Assembly (NCBI RefSeq): GCF_005144415.1 | Contig: NZ_SWJE01000018.1 | Span: 1-64,000, forward strand | From: Trinickia terrae | GTDB taxonomy: Bacteria; Pseudomonadota; Gammaproteobacteria; Burkholderiales; Burkholderiaceae | Length of the DNA: 64,000 bases | Reading direction: 5' to 3' | Shown here: positions 26,117 through 36,143 of the stretch, piece after piece | How the letters are laid out: each line of letters begins with the position of its first letter | Position numbering within the stretch: the first letter of the stretch is position 1 | Position numbers and translations under genes: made by a program | Notes under the pieces: generated by a model | Told to the model about the DNA's origin: nothing | Database searches by the model: none | What the model saw: only the letters and a program-made list of their open reading frames with translations

Positions 26117-27607
26117 ATGTCCGACATTCAAGCCGCGGCTGCGCCCGCACAAAAAGAAACGCTTAGCCTGCTCGATCGCATCGTCCAGGAAGGCCGCATG
26201 GCCCACAACGAGGAGCAGGAAAAAACCGCGCGCGAACTGCTCGCCGAGTTCGCGCAGCAATTGCTCGACGAGAACGAGAAGATGAAGATGAAGATCAGCC
26301 GCGACACCGTCGCGATGATCAACGATCACATCAAGAAGATCGACGAGCTGATCAGCCAGCAGCTGAACAAGGTGCTGCACCACCCCGACATGCAGGCGCT
26401 CGAGTCGTCGTGGCGCGGGCTGCACTACCTGGTGAAGAACAGCGAGACGAGCACGCGGCTCAAGCTGCGCCTGCTCAACGCCTCGAAGAAAGACTTGCAG
26501 AACGACCTCGAAAAGGCGATCGACGTCGACACGAGCGCGCTCTTCAAGAAGATCTACGAAGAGGAATACGGCACGTTCGGCGGCCATCCGTTCAGCGTGC
26601 TGGTCGGCGACTACTACTTCTCTCGCCAGACACCCGACATCAGCCTGCTCGAGAAGCTCGCATCGGTCGCCGCGGCCGCGCATGCGCCGTTCATTTCGGC
26701 CGCGCATCCGCAACTGTTCGACATGGGCAGCTTCACCGAGCTGGGCGTGCCGCGCGATCTGTCGAAGGTGTTCGAGTCGATCGACATGCATCGCTGGCGC
26801 GAATTCAGAAAGAGCGAAGACTCGCGCTACGTCGCACTGGTGCTGCCTCACGTGCTGATGCGCCGCCCCTACCATCCCGACAGCAACCCGGTGGACGGCA
26901 TGCACTTCACCGAAGACGTCGATGGCACCGATCACTCGAAATACCTGTGGGGCAATGCGGCCTACGCGCTCGGCCAGCGCATCACGAACGCATTCGCGCA
27001 GTTCAGCTGGTGCGCGGCGATCCGCGGCGTGGAAGGCGGCGGCGCGGTGGAGAAGCTGCCCGACCACATCTTCCAGACCGCCTCGGGCGACAAGGCGATG
27101 AAGTGCCCGACCGAGGTGTCGATCACCGACCGGCGCGAAAAAGAGCTCGATTCGCTCGGCTTCATCGCGCTGTGCCACAAGAAGAGCGAAGGAATGGCCG
27201 TGTTCTTCGGCGGGCAGACCGCCAACAAGCCGACGGCCTACAACACGAACGAGGCCACGGCCAACGCGCGCATCTCGGCGATGCTGCCCTACGTGCTCGC
27301 CGCGTCGCGCTTCGCTCACTACATCAAGGTGATCATGCGCGACAAGGTGGGCAGCTTCATGACGCGCGACAACGTGCGCGCCTACCTGAACACCTGGATC
27401 GCGGACTACGTGCTGCTCAACGACAACGCCCCGCAGGAGATCAAGGCGCAGTATCCGCTGCGCGAGGCGCGCATCGACGTGACCGAGGTCGCCGGCAAGC
27501 CGGGCGCGTACCGGGCGACGGTGTTCCTCAGGCCGCACTTTCAGCTCGAGGAGCTCACGGCGTCGATCCGCCTCGTGGCGGCGCTGCCGCCTCCGGCCGC
27601 CGCTTGA
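26117..27607 (+). CDS. tssC: T6SS sheath protein TssC (VipB)
   Basis: A 496-residue large sheath subunit. Family features are ESSWRGLHYLV, FGVLVGDYYF-like GHPFSVLVGDYYF, MRRPYHPDSNPVDGMHFTE, WGNAAYALGQRI and the C-terminal PHFQLEELTASIRLVA. The 124-bp gap after tssB carries GCGCTAAAGCGC-type short repeats near 26055-26070 but no other gene. Confidence 0.96.
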   Translation: MSDIQAAAAPAQKETLSLLDRIVQEGRMAHNEEQEKTARELLAEFAQQLLDENEKMKMKISRDTVAMINDHIKKIDELISQQLNKVLHHPDMQALESSWRGLHYLVKNSETSTRLKLRLLNASKKDLQNDLEKAIDVDTSALFKKIYEEEYGTFGGHPFSVLVGDYYFSRQTPDISLLEKLASVAAAAHAPFISAAHPQLFDMGSFTELGVPRDLSKVFESIDMHRWREFRKSEDSRYVALVLPHVLMRRPYHPDSNPVDGMHFTEDVDGTDHSKYLWGNAAYALGQRITNAFAQFSWCAAIRGVEGGGAVEKLPDHIFQTASGDKAMKCPTEVSITDRREKELDSLGFIALCHKKSEGMAVFFGGQTANKPTAYNTNEATANARISAMLPYVLAASRFAHYIKVIMRDKVGSFMTRDNVRAYLNTWIADYVLLNDNAPQEIKAQYPLREARIDVTEVAGKPGAYRATVFLRPHFQLEELTASIRLVAALPPPAAA

Positions 27608-27700
27608 TTCCCCGCCTCGCGGCATTGCACATCCAATCCACGCGGCGCGGCCGGCACGGCACGCGCCGCTTCCCCATACATGCTTGAGGAGCGCTGATTC

Positions 27701-28198
27701 ATGGATTCGATCATTCTCGATCTCGGTGACGACATCAAGGGCGAATGCACGCTCGAAGGCTATACCGACAAGATCGAACTGATGTCGTATAGCCACAACG
27801 TGGCCATGCAGGTCACCAACGACGTCAGCAACTCGGAGCGCACGTCGGGCAAGCCGCATATCGGCGAGATGACCGTCACGAAGTTCATCGATATCGCCAC
27901 GCCCACGCTCAACGAATACTGCTGCGGCGGCAAGGCGATCGCGACCGCGACGGTGATCGTCGGCCGCAACGCCGCGGAAAGCGACGGCAAGATCATGCCG
28001 TTCATCACCTACACGCTCAGCAACGTCGTCCTGAGCAACGTGAGCGTGTCGGGCGGTTCGGGCGGCAAGCCGGTCGAGACGCTGTCGCTGAACTTCACGA
28101 AGATCAAGTGGGAGATCACGGCGCAGAAGGACGACGGCTCGAAGGAAGGCACGGCCGCGTCCACCTGGGATCTCGCCGCGAACAAGCTCGTCAAGTAA
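27701..28198 (+). CDS. hcp: T6SS tube protein Hcp (TssD)
   Basis: A 165-residue inner-tube subunit that forms stacked hexameric rings. It begins MDSIILDLGDDIKGE and contains GKPHIGEMTVTKFID, SGGSGGKPVETLSLNFTKI and an extended C-terminus. GAGGAG lies about 10 bases before ATG 27701. There is no C-terminal effector domain. Confidence 0.95.
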   Translation: MDSIILDLGDDIKGECTLEGYTDKIELMSYSHNVAMQVTNDVSNSERTSGKPHIGEMTVTKFIDIATPTLNEYCCGGKAIATATVIVGRNAAESDGKIMPFITYTLSNVVLSNVSVSGGSGGKPVETLSLNFTKIKWEITAQKDDGSKEGTAASTWDLAANKLVK

Positions 28199-28210
28199 CG
28201 CGTGCGTCCC

Positions 28211-28684
28211 ATGCCGTCGGCGCTCTCTCCCGTTGCGCGGTCTCCGCTCTTCGAGCGGCTCGAGGACGAGGCGCCCTTCTCGGCCGACGAGCCGTCGGCG
28301 CGGCGCATGCTTACGCCTGGCGAGCTGCGCGATTCGGTGCGAGCCGAGCTCATGCGGCTCCTCAACACGCGGCGCGGGACAACGCCGGCGCGGCGGCCAC
28401 TCGACGTGCTGCTCTACGGGCTGCCCGACTGGAGCGCGAGCCACGCCGCGCGCGCCGGCGACCGCGCGACGCTCGAGCGCGACATCGTCGAGGCCGTGAC
28501 GGCGTTCGAGCCGCGCCTCGCGCAGCCGCGCGCGCACATCGAGCCGGACCCGGACGTGCCGTGGCGGCTGCGGCTGCGCATCACGGGCCTGCTCGTTGCC
28601 GCGGACGGCCGCTGGCCGGTTTCCTACGTTGCGCAACTGGCCGACGGACAGCCGGTCGGAGTCGTGAATGAACGCATCGCTTGA
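28211..28684 (+). CDS. tssE: T6SS baseplate protein TssE (gp25-like)
   Basis: A 157-residue wedge protein. SPLFERLEDE, LRDSVRAELMRLLNTRRG, LLYGLPDWSA and a DIVEAVTAFEPRLAQPRAHI lysozyme-like gp25 core are visible. Start ATG 28211; GTG 28202 is an alternative with no better RBS. The 3' end overlaps tssF by 17 nt. Confidence 0.93.
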   Translation: MPSALSPVARSPLFERLEDEAPFSADEPSARRMLTPGELRDSVRAELMRLLNTRRGTTPARRPLDVLLYGLPDWSASHAARAGDRATLERDIVEAVTAFEPRLAQPRAHIEPDPDVPWRLRLRITGLLVAADGRWPVSYVAQLADGQPVGVVNERIA

Positions 28685-30458
28685 CGACCTGCTGCTCGAT
28701 TACTATCAGCGCGAATTGACCTACCTGCGCCGCGCGAGCGAGAGCTTCGCGCAGCGCTATCCGAAGATCGCCCGCCGGCTCGAGCTCGGTCACGGCGAAA
28801 GCGCCGATCCGCATGTCGAACGTCTTCTGGAGAGTTTCGCGCTGTTGACGGCCCGCATTCAGCGCACGCTCGACGACGAGTATTCCGAGCTGACCGACGG
28901 ACTGCTCGAACAGTTCTATCCCTATGCGTCGCGGCCCATCCCGTCGATGACGATCGCGCAGTTCGAGGCGGATCCGACCCAAGGCAGCGTGGCTGCGGGC
29001 TACACGGTGCCGCGCAACATGCCGCTCCTGCACGTCACGCCCGAGGGCGCCACGGTGCGCTGGCGCACCTCGGCCGACGTCACGCTCTGGCCGATCGAAC
29101 TCGAGGCGACGCAGCTGCTGAATGCCGAAGAGGCCCAGGCCGTGACGGCGAATGGGAGTCTGCAGGCGGCACTGCGCCTGTCGCTGCGCTGCACCGGCTT
29201 GCATACGTTCGGCGCGCTGCCGATCGAGCGCTTGCGGCTGCGCCTGGCGGGCTCGCCGGCCACGGCAGCGACGCTCTACGACCTGCTGGGCGCGCATGCC
29301 GCAGCGCTCTACGTGCAGGCGCCCGACTCGCCCCCGCAACCGCTGCCCGGCAAGCCCGAGCCGGTCGGCTTCGACGAATCCGAAGCGCTGCTGCCGCTCG
29401 AAGACGGCGTGCACCCGGCCTGCCGGCTGCTCGTCGAATACTTCGCCTTTCCCGAGAAATTTGCCTTCTTCGATCTGCCGTTCAAGCCGCCCGAGGCCGC
29501 CGGCGACCGGCTCGACCTGCTGATCGGCCTCACGGCCGCGCCGGGCGGGCGGCTCACGCTGCACGCGCACGACTTCGCGCTCGGCTGCACGCCGGCGCTG
29601 AATCTCTTCGAGCGCACGTCGGAGCCGCTGCGCCCCGACGGCACGCAGCGCGAGATGCGCGTGAGCCCGGATGCGCACCGCGAAGCGAGCACCGAGATCT
29701 ACGCGGTGCGCCGCGTGCGCGCCGTCAACGGCCCCGATGTCGCCGAGGTGCCGCCCTACTACGGCGTCCAGCACGGCCTCGGCTCGACGCTGTACTGGCA
29801 CGCGCGGCGCGTCTTAGGCCTGCACCCGTCGCGTCCCGGCAGCGACATGATGCTGACGTTCGTCGATACCTGCTTCGATCCTTCGAGCCGCCCGCCCGCG
29901 CGCACGCTGACGGCCGAGCTGCTGTGCACGAACCGGCACCTCGCGCACACGCTCGAACCCGGCGCCGCGCTGTCGTTCGAGCAGCCGGGGCCGGTCGCGA
30001 GCGTGCGCATCGCGCACCGTCCGACGCGGCAGATCCCGGCCGTCCTGGACGGCAGCTCGCGCTGGCGCCTCGCCTCGCAGTTCGTCCTGAATCACGCGCC
30101 GCTCGTCTCCGGGCCGAACGCGCTGCCGACCCTGCGCGAAATGCTGGAGCTGCACAATCTCACGGCCAATCCCGCCGCGCAGCGGCAGATCGCCGGACTC
30201 GCGAGCGTGAGGAGCGAGCCGGTGGTCGCCCATGTCGGCGACGATTTGTGGCGCGGCTGGTGCAACGGTCTCAAGGTGTGCGTCGAGCTCGACACGTCGC
30301 ACTTCGTCGGCGCGAGTCCCTTGATGTTTTCCGGCGTGCTCGCGCACTTCTTCTCGCTCTACGCGAGCGCCAACCGTTTCGTGCACACCGCGCTCACGCG
30401 CGACGGCAAGGAGATTCACGCATGGCGGCCGACGCAGGGCAGCCCGCTCGTTCTGTAG
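28668..30458 (+). CDS. tssF: T6SS baseplate protein TssF
   Basis: A 596-residue baseplate wedge subunit. The opening LLDYYQRELTYLRRASESFA, KIARRLELGHGESADPHVER and YPYASRPIPSMTIAQFEADP are invariant TssF features. ELLCTNRHLA and NPAAQRQIAGLASV in the C-terminal half also match. It is coupled to tssE and overlaps tssG by 37 nt. Confidence 0.95.
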   Translation: MNASLDDLLLDYYQRELTYLRRASESFAQRYPKIARRLELGHGESADPHVERLLESFALLTARIQRTLDDEYSELTDGLLEQFYPYASRPIPSMTIAQFEADPTQGSVAAGYTVPRNMPLLHVTPEGATVRWRTSADVTLWPIELEATQLLNAEEAQAVTANGSLQAALRLSLRCTGLHTFGALPIERLRLRLAGSPATAATLYDLLGAHAAALYVQAPDSPPQPLPGKPEPVGFDESEALLPLEDGVHPACRLLVEYFAFPEKFAFFDLPFKPPEAAGDRLDLLIGLTAAPGGRLTLHAHDFALGCTPALNLFERTSEPLRPDGTQREMRVSPDAHREASTEIYAVRRVRAVNGPDVAEVPPYYGVQHGLGSTLYWHARRVLGLHPSRPGSDMMLTFVDTCFDPSSRPPARTLTAELLCTNRHLAHTLEPGAALSFEQPGPVASVRIAHRPTRQIPAVLDGSSRWRLASQFVLNHAPLVSGPNALPTLREMLELHNLTANPAAQRQIAGLASVRSEPVVAHVGDDLWRGWCNGLKVCVELDTSHFVGASPLMFSGVLAHFFSLYASANRFVHTALTRDGKEIHAWRPTQGSPLVL

Positions 30459-31495
30459 CGCAGCGCCTCTTTGACGAACCGCATGCGTTCGAATTCGCGC
30501 AGGCCGTGCGCCTGCTCGAACTGCTGCGGCCGGAAGCCGTGCCGCTCGGCACCGGCCTGGACCCGCGCGCCGAAGCACTCGGCCTGATGGGGGCGCTCGC
30601 GCCCGTGTTCGCGCCGAGCGCACTCGGCGCCGTGCGGCAGGCGCCGCTGCGCTCGCTCGCCGCGCCCGCCGGCGACGGGCGGCAGCAGCCGCAGCTCGAA
30701 GTCAACGCCTTCGGTCTCGGCGGGCCGGACGGGCCGCTGCCCGACACCTACCTCGAATGGCTGCAGGACCGCGTGCGCCGCAAAGACACGTCCGCGATCG
30801 CTTTCCTGAACCTGTTCCAACACCGGCTGCTCGCGCTGCTCTATCGCGCCCAGCGCAAGTATCGCGTCGCCGATCCCTATCTCGCGCCCGATCGAAGTCC
30901 CGCCCAGACGGTCCTGCGCGGCCTCGCCGGCCTGCAGCTGTCGGCTCGCCGGACGACGGCGCTCCCGGCGGGCATCGAGGCGCATGCCGTAGTCGCGCGC
31001 GCGGGGCTGTTCGCGAACAGCCGGCGCTCGCTGGCGGGCTTCGACGTGATCGCGCACCACCATTTCGGCGTGAAGATCCGCTCTTCGCCGTTCGCGGGCG
31101 GCTGGCGCGATCTTCCCGAGGCGAGCCGGACGAGCATCGGCCGCCGCGGCAGCAATCACCTGCTGGGCGCGGGCGCCGTGGCCGGCAGGCGGATCTGGGA
31201 CCAGCACCGCGGGATCCGGCTCATCATCGGCCCGCTGGAGCGGCTGGCCGACTACCAATCCTTCCTGCCCGGCGGCCGGCGCCATGCCGAGTTGCGCGGC
31301 CTCACGGCCGCCTATTTCGGCGACGATCTCTACTATCACGTCGAGCTGCATCTGAAGGCCGGCGAGCAGCCACCCGCCGGCCTCTCGAAAGCCGAGCCGC
31401 CGCGGCTCGGCTGGACGGCCTGGAGCGGCGCGGGGGCGACGCCCCCTGCCCGCGTCGCCCGCATGACGCTGCGCGGCGCCAGCGGGGCCGTGTAA
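30422..31495 (+). CDS. tssG: T6SS baseplate protein TssG
   Basis: A 357-residue baseplate subunit partnering TssF. It shows FDEPHAFEFAQAVRLLELL, FGLGGPDGPLPDTYLEWL and FLNLFQHRLLALLYRAQRKY, all TssG markers. ATG 30422 with AAGGAG eight bases upstream defines the start inside the tssF 3' end. Its TAA overlaps the tssH ATG (TAATG). Confidence 0.95.
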   Translation: MAADAGQPARSVAQRLFDEPHAFEFAQAVRLLELLRPEAVPLGTGLDPRAEALGLMGALAPVFAPSALGAVRQAPLRSLAAPAGDGRQQPQLEVNAFGLGGPDGPLPDTYLEWLQDRVRRKDTSAIAFLNLFQHRLLALLYRAQRKYRVADPYLAPDRSPAQTVLRGLAGLQLSARRTTALPAGIEAHAVVARAGLFANSRRSLAGFDVIAHHHFGVKIRSSPFAGGWRDLPEASRTSIGRRGSNHLLGAGAVAGRRIWDQHRGIRLIIGPLERLADYQSFLPGGRRHAELRGLTAAYFGDDLYYHVELHLKAGEQPPAGLSKAEPPRLGWTAWSGAGATPPARVARMTLRGASGAV

Positions 31496-34050
31496 TGGCG
31501 ATCGACCTGAAGACGCTGGTCGGCAAACTCGAGCGGCCGGCGCGCAGCGCGCTCGAGCAGGCCGCGCAACGGTGTCTGCGGCACACGCACTTCGACGTGG
31601 AGCTCGAGCATTTCCTGCTCGAGCTGCTCGACATCGAAGGCGGCGACCTGGCCTGCGTGCTCCCGCATTTCAGCCTCGAACGCGACGCGCTCATCGCCGA
31701 GATCAACGCCGCCCTCGAGCACTTCAAGCGCGGCAACACGCGCATGCCGACGTTCTCCGCGAACCTCGTGCTGCTGCTGCAGGACGCGCTCGTGCTGTCG
31801 ACCGTCGTGTTGCAGGAGCCGCTCGTCGGCTCCGGGACGCTGCTGCTCGCGCTGCTCGACAACGACGCCCTGTGCGCGCAGCTCTCCGCAAGCGTGCCGT
31901 CGATCTTGCGCGTGTCGAGCGCCGCGCTGCGCATGAACCGCGAGGCGTGGCTCGCGCTCTCGTCCGAGCGCGGCCCCGCGGCCGCGCAAGCGCGGCAGAG
32001 CCGCACGGACGCCGCCGCGAGCGCGCCGTCCATGCTCGACCAATACACGCTGGACCTGACCGCCGAAGCGCACGCGGGACGTATCGATCCGATCGTCGGC
32101 CGCAACGCGGAGATCCGCCAGACCGTCGACATCCTGCTGCGGCGGCGCCAGAACAATCCGATCCTGGTCGGCGCGCCGGGCGTGGGCAAGACCGCCGTGG
32201 TCGAAGGGCTCGCGCTGCGCATCGCCGCGGGCGACGTGCCGCCGCCGCTCGCGAACGTCACGCTGCGCGTGCTCGACCTCGCGCTGCTGCAGGCGGGCGC
32301 CAGCGTCAAAGGCGAATTCGAGCAGCGGCTCAAGGGGATCATCGACGAGGTCAAGCAGGTCGCGCAGCCGGTCATCCTGTTCATCGACGAAGCGCACACG
32401 ATGATCGGGGCCGGCGGAGCGGAAGGCCGGGGCGACGTCGCGAACCTGCTCAAGCCCGCGCTCGCGCGCGGCGAGCTGCGCACGATCGCCGCGACCACCT
32501 GGCTCGAATACAAGAAGTACTTCGAAAAAGATCCGGCTCTGGCGCGGCGCTTTCAGCTCGTGCAGATCGAGGAACCCGACGAGGCGACCGCGGTGGCGAT
32601 GCTGCGCGGCGTCGCCGCCAAGCTCGAGCAGCACCACGGCGTGGCCGTGCTCGAAGCCGCGATCGTTGACGCCGTGAAGCTGTCGCACCGCTACATCTCC
32701 GGGCGGCAGCTCCCGGACAAGGCGATCGCCGTGCTCGACACGGCCTGCGCGCGCGTCGCGCTCGCTCAGCACGACACGCCGCCGCAGCTCGAAGCGGCGC
32801 GGCATCGCGAACGCGCACTGCACGACGAGCTCGCGCGCCTGCGGCAGGAAATGGTGATGGGCGCGAACCACGGGGCGCGGCTCGCCGCGCTCGATGCGGA
32901 GCACCAGCGCAACGCGGCGCTCGTGCGCGAGCTCGATGCGCGCTGGCAGGCCGAGGCGGCGGCGGTCCGCGAGATTCTCGAAACGCGCGCGCGGCTCGCG
33001 TCGCTCGATCTCGCGTTGCGCACCGCGCCCGACAGCGCGCAAAGCGAGCAGCTCGAGGACCTCTCGGCCAAGCTGGCGCGGCTCGAAAGCGGGCTCGAGG
33101 CGATCCGCGAGGATGACGCGATGGTGCCCGTCTGCGTCGACTCGAAGGCCGTCGCCGCTGTGATCGCGAGCTGGACCGGCATTCCCGTCGGCAAGATGCT
33201 GGCCGACGAGATGCATGCGGTGCGCACGCTCAAGGAGCGGCTCGCGCAGCGCATCGTCGGCCAGGACGCAGCACTCGAGCGGATCGCCAAGCGGATCCAG
33301 GCCTATCGCGCGGGCCTGACCGATCCGCTGAAACCGGTCGGCGTGTTCCTGCTCGTCGGCCCGACCGGGGTCGGCAAGACCGAGACAGCCTACGCGCTCG
33401 CCGACGCACTCTACGGCGGGGAGCGCAATCTCATCTCGATCAACCTCTCCGAGTATCAGGAAGCGCATACGGTCTCGCAGCTCAAGGGGGCCCCGCCCGG
33501 CTATGTCGGCTTCGGCGCCGGCGGCATGCTGACCGAGGCGGTGCGCCGCCACCCCTATAGCGTCGTGCTGCTCGATGAAATCGAAAAAGCCCATCCCGAC
33601 GTGCTCGAAGCGTTCTACAACGTGTTCGACAAAGGCGTGATGGAAGACGGCACGGGCCTCACCGTGGATTTCCGCAACACTGTGATTCTCGCGACCAGCA
33701 ACGTCGGCGCGGAGCTGCTGCTGCACGTGCCGACCGGGACGCTCGCGACGGAGGCGTTCGCGCTGCGGCTGCGCGAAGCCTTGCTCAAGGCGTTCCGCCC
33801 CGCCTTCCTCGCCCGCATGACCGCCGTGCCCTACCGGCCGCTCGACGACGCCGTGCTGCGCGCGATCATCGAGAAAAAGCTCGAGCAGCTCAGGACGCGC
33901 TATCACGAATCGACTGGCAAGCAGTTCGCGTTCGACGCGCGCATCGTCGATGCTGTGCTCGCGCGCTGCCGCGCGGCGGGCGCGCGCGAGATCGACAACG
34001 TGATGATGAACGAGCTGGTCGGCACGCTCGCGCAGTGGGCGCTCGAATGA
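31495..34050 (+). CDS. tssH: T6SS sheath-recycling ATPase ClpV (TssH)
   Basis: An 851-residue AAA+ unfoldase. The N-domain (CLRHTHFDVELEHFLLELLD) binds contracted sheath. The first ATPase has Walker A GAPGVGKTA and Walker B ILFIDEAHT. A coiled-coil middle domain follows, then the second ATPase with GPTGVGKTE and VVLLDEIEKAH. All catalytic motifs are intact. TAATG coupling joins it to tssG. Confidence 0.96.
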   Translation: MAIDLKTLVGKLERPARSALEQAAQRCLRHTHFDVELEHFLLELLDIEGGDLACVLPHFSLERDALIAEINAALEHFKRGNTRMPTFSANLVLLLQDALVLSTVVLQEPLVGSGTLLLALLDNDALCAQLSASVPSILRVSSAALRMNREAWLALSSERGPAAAQARQSRTDAAASAPSMLDQYTLDLTAEAHAGRIDPIVGRNAEIRQTVDILLRRRQNNPILVGAPGVGKTAVVEGLALRIAAGDVPPPLANVTLRVLDLALLQAGASVKGEFEQRLKGIIDEVKQVAQPVILFIDEAHTMIGAGGAEGRGDVANLLKPALARGELRTIAATTWLEYKKYFEKDPALARRFQLVQIEEPDEATAVAMLRGVAAKLEQHHGVAVLEAAIVDAVKLSHRYISGRQLPDKAIAVLDTACARVALAQHDTPPQLEAARHRERALHDELARLRQEMVMGANHGARLAALDAEHQRNAALVRELDARWQAEAAAVREILETRARLASLDLALRTAPDSAQSEQLEDLSAKLARLESGLEAIREDDAMVPVCVDSKAVAAVIASWTGIPVGKMLADEMHAVRTLKERLAQRIVGQDAALERIAKRIQAYRAGLTDPLKPVGVFLLVGPTGVGKTETAYALADALYGGERNLISINLSEYQEAHTVSQLKGAPPGYVGFGAGGMLTEAVRRHPYSVVLLDEIEKAHPDVLEAFYNVFDKGVMEDGTGLTVDFRNTVILATSNVGAELLLHVPTGTLATEAFALRLREALLKAFRPAFLARMTAVPYRPLDDAVLRAIIEKKLEQLRTRYHESTGKQFAFDARIVDAVLARCRAAGAREIDNVMMNELVGTLAQWALE

Positions 34051-34147
34051 CCGGCGACCGCCGCCCTCGCCACATGCCGCGAGCCACGACCCGCCCGTCG
34101 CGCCGAACGGCCCTCTTCCCTCTTTGAGCGCGCAACGCCCGCCCGCC

Positions 34148-36136
34148 ATGTCCCGTCCGACTCCCACCGATGACACCACGCGCATCGCCATTGCCGGCGC
34201 TCCGTTCGCGCCGCTCTTTCCGTCCAGCCTCAGCGGACGCGAGGCGATCAGCGCCGTCGCCGAGTTGAGCGTTCGCGCGTTGGGCGCCTCCCCGCCCGCC
34301 GCGCTTTCGAGCATGACCGGACAGCATGCGACGCTCTCGCTCGTCTGGGGCGAAACGCCACGCCTCATCGATGCGGTCTGCGTGCGCGCCGCGCAGTTGC
34401 CGTCCACGGTGGACGGCAGCCACTACGCGCTGGAGTTGCGCTCCTGGCTCTGGCTGCTGACGCTCGCGGCGAACAACCGCATTTTCCAGAGCAAGACGAC
34501 GCAGCAGATCATCGAAGCCGTGTTCAACGGCCACAGCATCAGCGACTTTTCGTTCTCGCTGACGGGCAGCTACGAGGCCCGGGCCTATTGCGTGCAGTAC
34601 GGGGAAACCGACTTCGCGTTCGTCAGCCGGCTTTGCGAGGAGGAAGGCTGGTTCTATTTCTTCCGGCACGCAAGCGGCAAGCACACGCTCGTCATCGCGG
34701 ACAGCAACGATGCGTTCGAGACGCTGCCCGGCGCGGCCACGCTCGCCTATGTGTCCGGCCACGCCGGCGAGCGCGAGGCAGGCCAGGTGCTCTACTGCGA
34801 GATCGTCGAGGAAACCGTGACCGGCGCCTTCGCCAATTCCGACTACGCCTACCTGACGCCGGCCTCGCAGCTGTTCTCGCAGGCCGAGGCCGAATCGAAC
34901 GCGCTGACGGTGTACGAGTACCCGGGGCGCTACGAAACCAGCACGGCCGCATCGGCGATCACCAAACGCCGCATCGACGCCTTGCGCAACGGCAAGCGCC
35001 GCCTCGTCGGTGAAAGCGATTGCCGCGCGCTGATGCCGGGCTACAAGTTCACGCTGAGCGGGCACGAGTCGGATAGCGCGAACATCGCGTGGGTCGTGTC
35101 GAGTGTCGTCCACGATGCCGGCCACGGCACGTACCGCAACCGCTTCGAGGCATTCGCGGCCGACGCCGCCTGGCGCTCCGCATGCACGACGCGCCGGCCC
35201 GCGATGCCCGCGCAGACCGCGACCGTCGTCGGCAAGGCCGGCGAAGAGCTGTGGACGGATCAGTACGGGCGAGTCAAGGTCCAGTTCCACTGGGACCGCG
35301 ACGGCCAGAACGACGAGCAGAGTTCGTGCTGGATACGGGTCGCGCAGCCGTGGGCGAGCAAGCGCTTCGGCATGCAGTTCATGCCGCGCATCGGCGACGA
35401 AGTAGTCGTGACGTTCATCGACGGCGATCCGGACCGTCCGCTCATCACCGGCAGCGTCTACAACGGCGCCAATCTGCCGCCCTACACGCTGCCGGACAAC
35501 CAGACGCAATCCGGCATCAAGACCAGCACGTCGAAAGGCGGCGCGGGCTTCAACGAACTGCGCTTCGAGGACAAGCAGGACAGCGAGGAAGTGTTCCTGC
35601 AGGCGCAGAAGGATTTGAAGGTGAACGTCCTGAACGATGCCACTTGGACCATCGGCCACGACGAGACGAGCACGATCCAGAATGCGCGCACGCATACGGT
35701 GAAGCAAGCCGACGACACGCTCGTCGTCGAGCAGGGCAATCGCAGCGCGACCGTGAAGACCGGTAACGAAACGGTCGATATCGCGGGGACGCGCACCGTG
35801 AAGGCGGGCGGCAACGAGACGCGCAAGGTCGGCGGCAACCTCGAACAGACCGTGTCGGGCAACTTCACGCTGACCGTCGACGGCAACCTGAGCATCAAGG
35901 TCACGGGCACGCTTACGCTGCAAAGCACCGGCGATTTGACCGCGAAAACCGATGGATCGATGACGCATCAGGCGGCGATCTCGCTGACCAACAAGGCGGG
36001 CACGTCGCTGACCAACAAGTCGGACGGCACGCTTTCGAACGAAGGGATGAGCGTCTCGAACAAGGGCTCGGCCGAACAGACCGTCGACGGCGGCGGCATG
36101 CTGACCGTCAAGGGCGGCATCGTCAAGATCAATTGA
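34148..36136 (+). CDS. vgrG: T6SS spike protein VgrG (TssI)
   Basis: A 662-residue spike protein. A gp27-like part (VSRLCEEEGWFYFFRHASGK) is followed by the OB-fold hub (TDQYGRVKVQFHWDRDGQ, SCWIRVAQPWA) and a repetitive beta-helix tip with GNxTxxV-type repeats from about residue 500. It ends at the helix with no extra effector domain, so cargo must ride on a PAAR-type tip. ATG 34148 is preferred over the in-frame TTG 34124. It lies 97 bp after tssH. Confidence 0.94.
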   Translation: MSRPTPTDDTTRIAIAGAPFAPLFPSSLSGREAISAVAELSVRALGASPPAALSSMTGQHATLSLVWGETPRLIDAVCVRAAQLPSTVDGSHYALELRSWLWLLTLAANNRIFQSKTTQQIIEAVFNGHSISDFSFSLTGSYEARAYCVQYGETDFAFVSRLCEEEGWFYFFRHASGKHTLVIADSNDAFETLPGAATLAYVSGHAGEREAGQVLYCEIVEETVTGAFANSDYAYLTPASQLFSQAEAESNALTVYEYPGRYETSTAASAITKRRIDALRNGKRRLVGESDCRALMPGYKFTLSGHESDSANIAWVVSSVVHDAGHGTYRNRFEAFAADAAWRSACTTRRPAMPAQTATVVGKAGEELWTDQYGRVKVQFHWDRDGQNDEQSSCWIRVAQPWASKRFGMQFMPRIGDEVVVTFIDGDPDRPLITGSVYNGANLPPYTLPDNQTQSGIKTSTSKGGAGFNELRFEDKQDSEEVFLQAQKDLKVNVLNDATWTIGHDETSTIQNARTHTVKQADDTLVVEQGNRSATVKTGNETVDIAGTRTVKAGGNETRKVGGNLEQTVSGNFTLTVDGNLSIKVTGTLTLQSTGDLTAKTDGSMTHQAAISLTNKAGTSLTNKSDGTLSNEGMSVSNKGSAEQTVDGGGMLTVKGGIVKIN

Positions 36137-36143
36137 GGCGGCG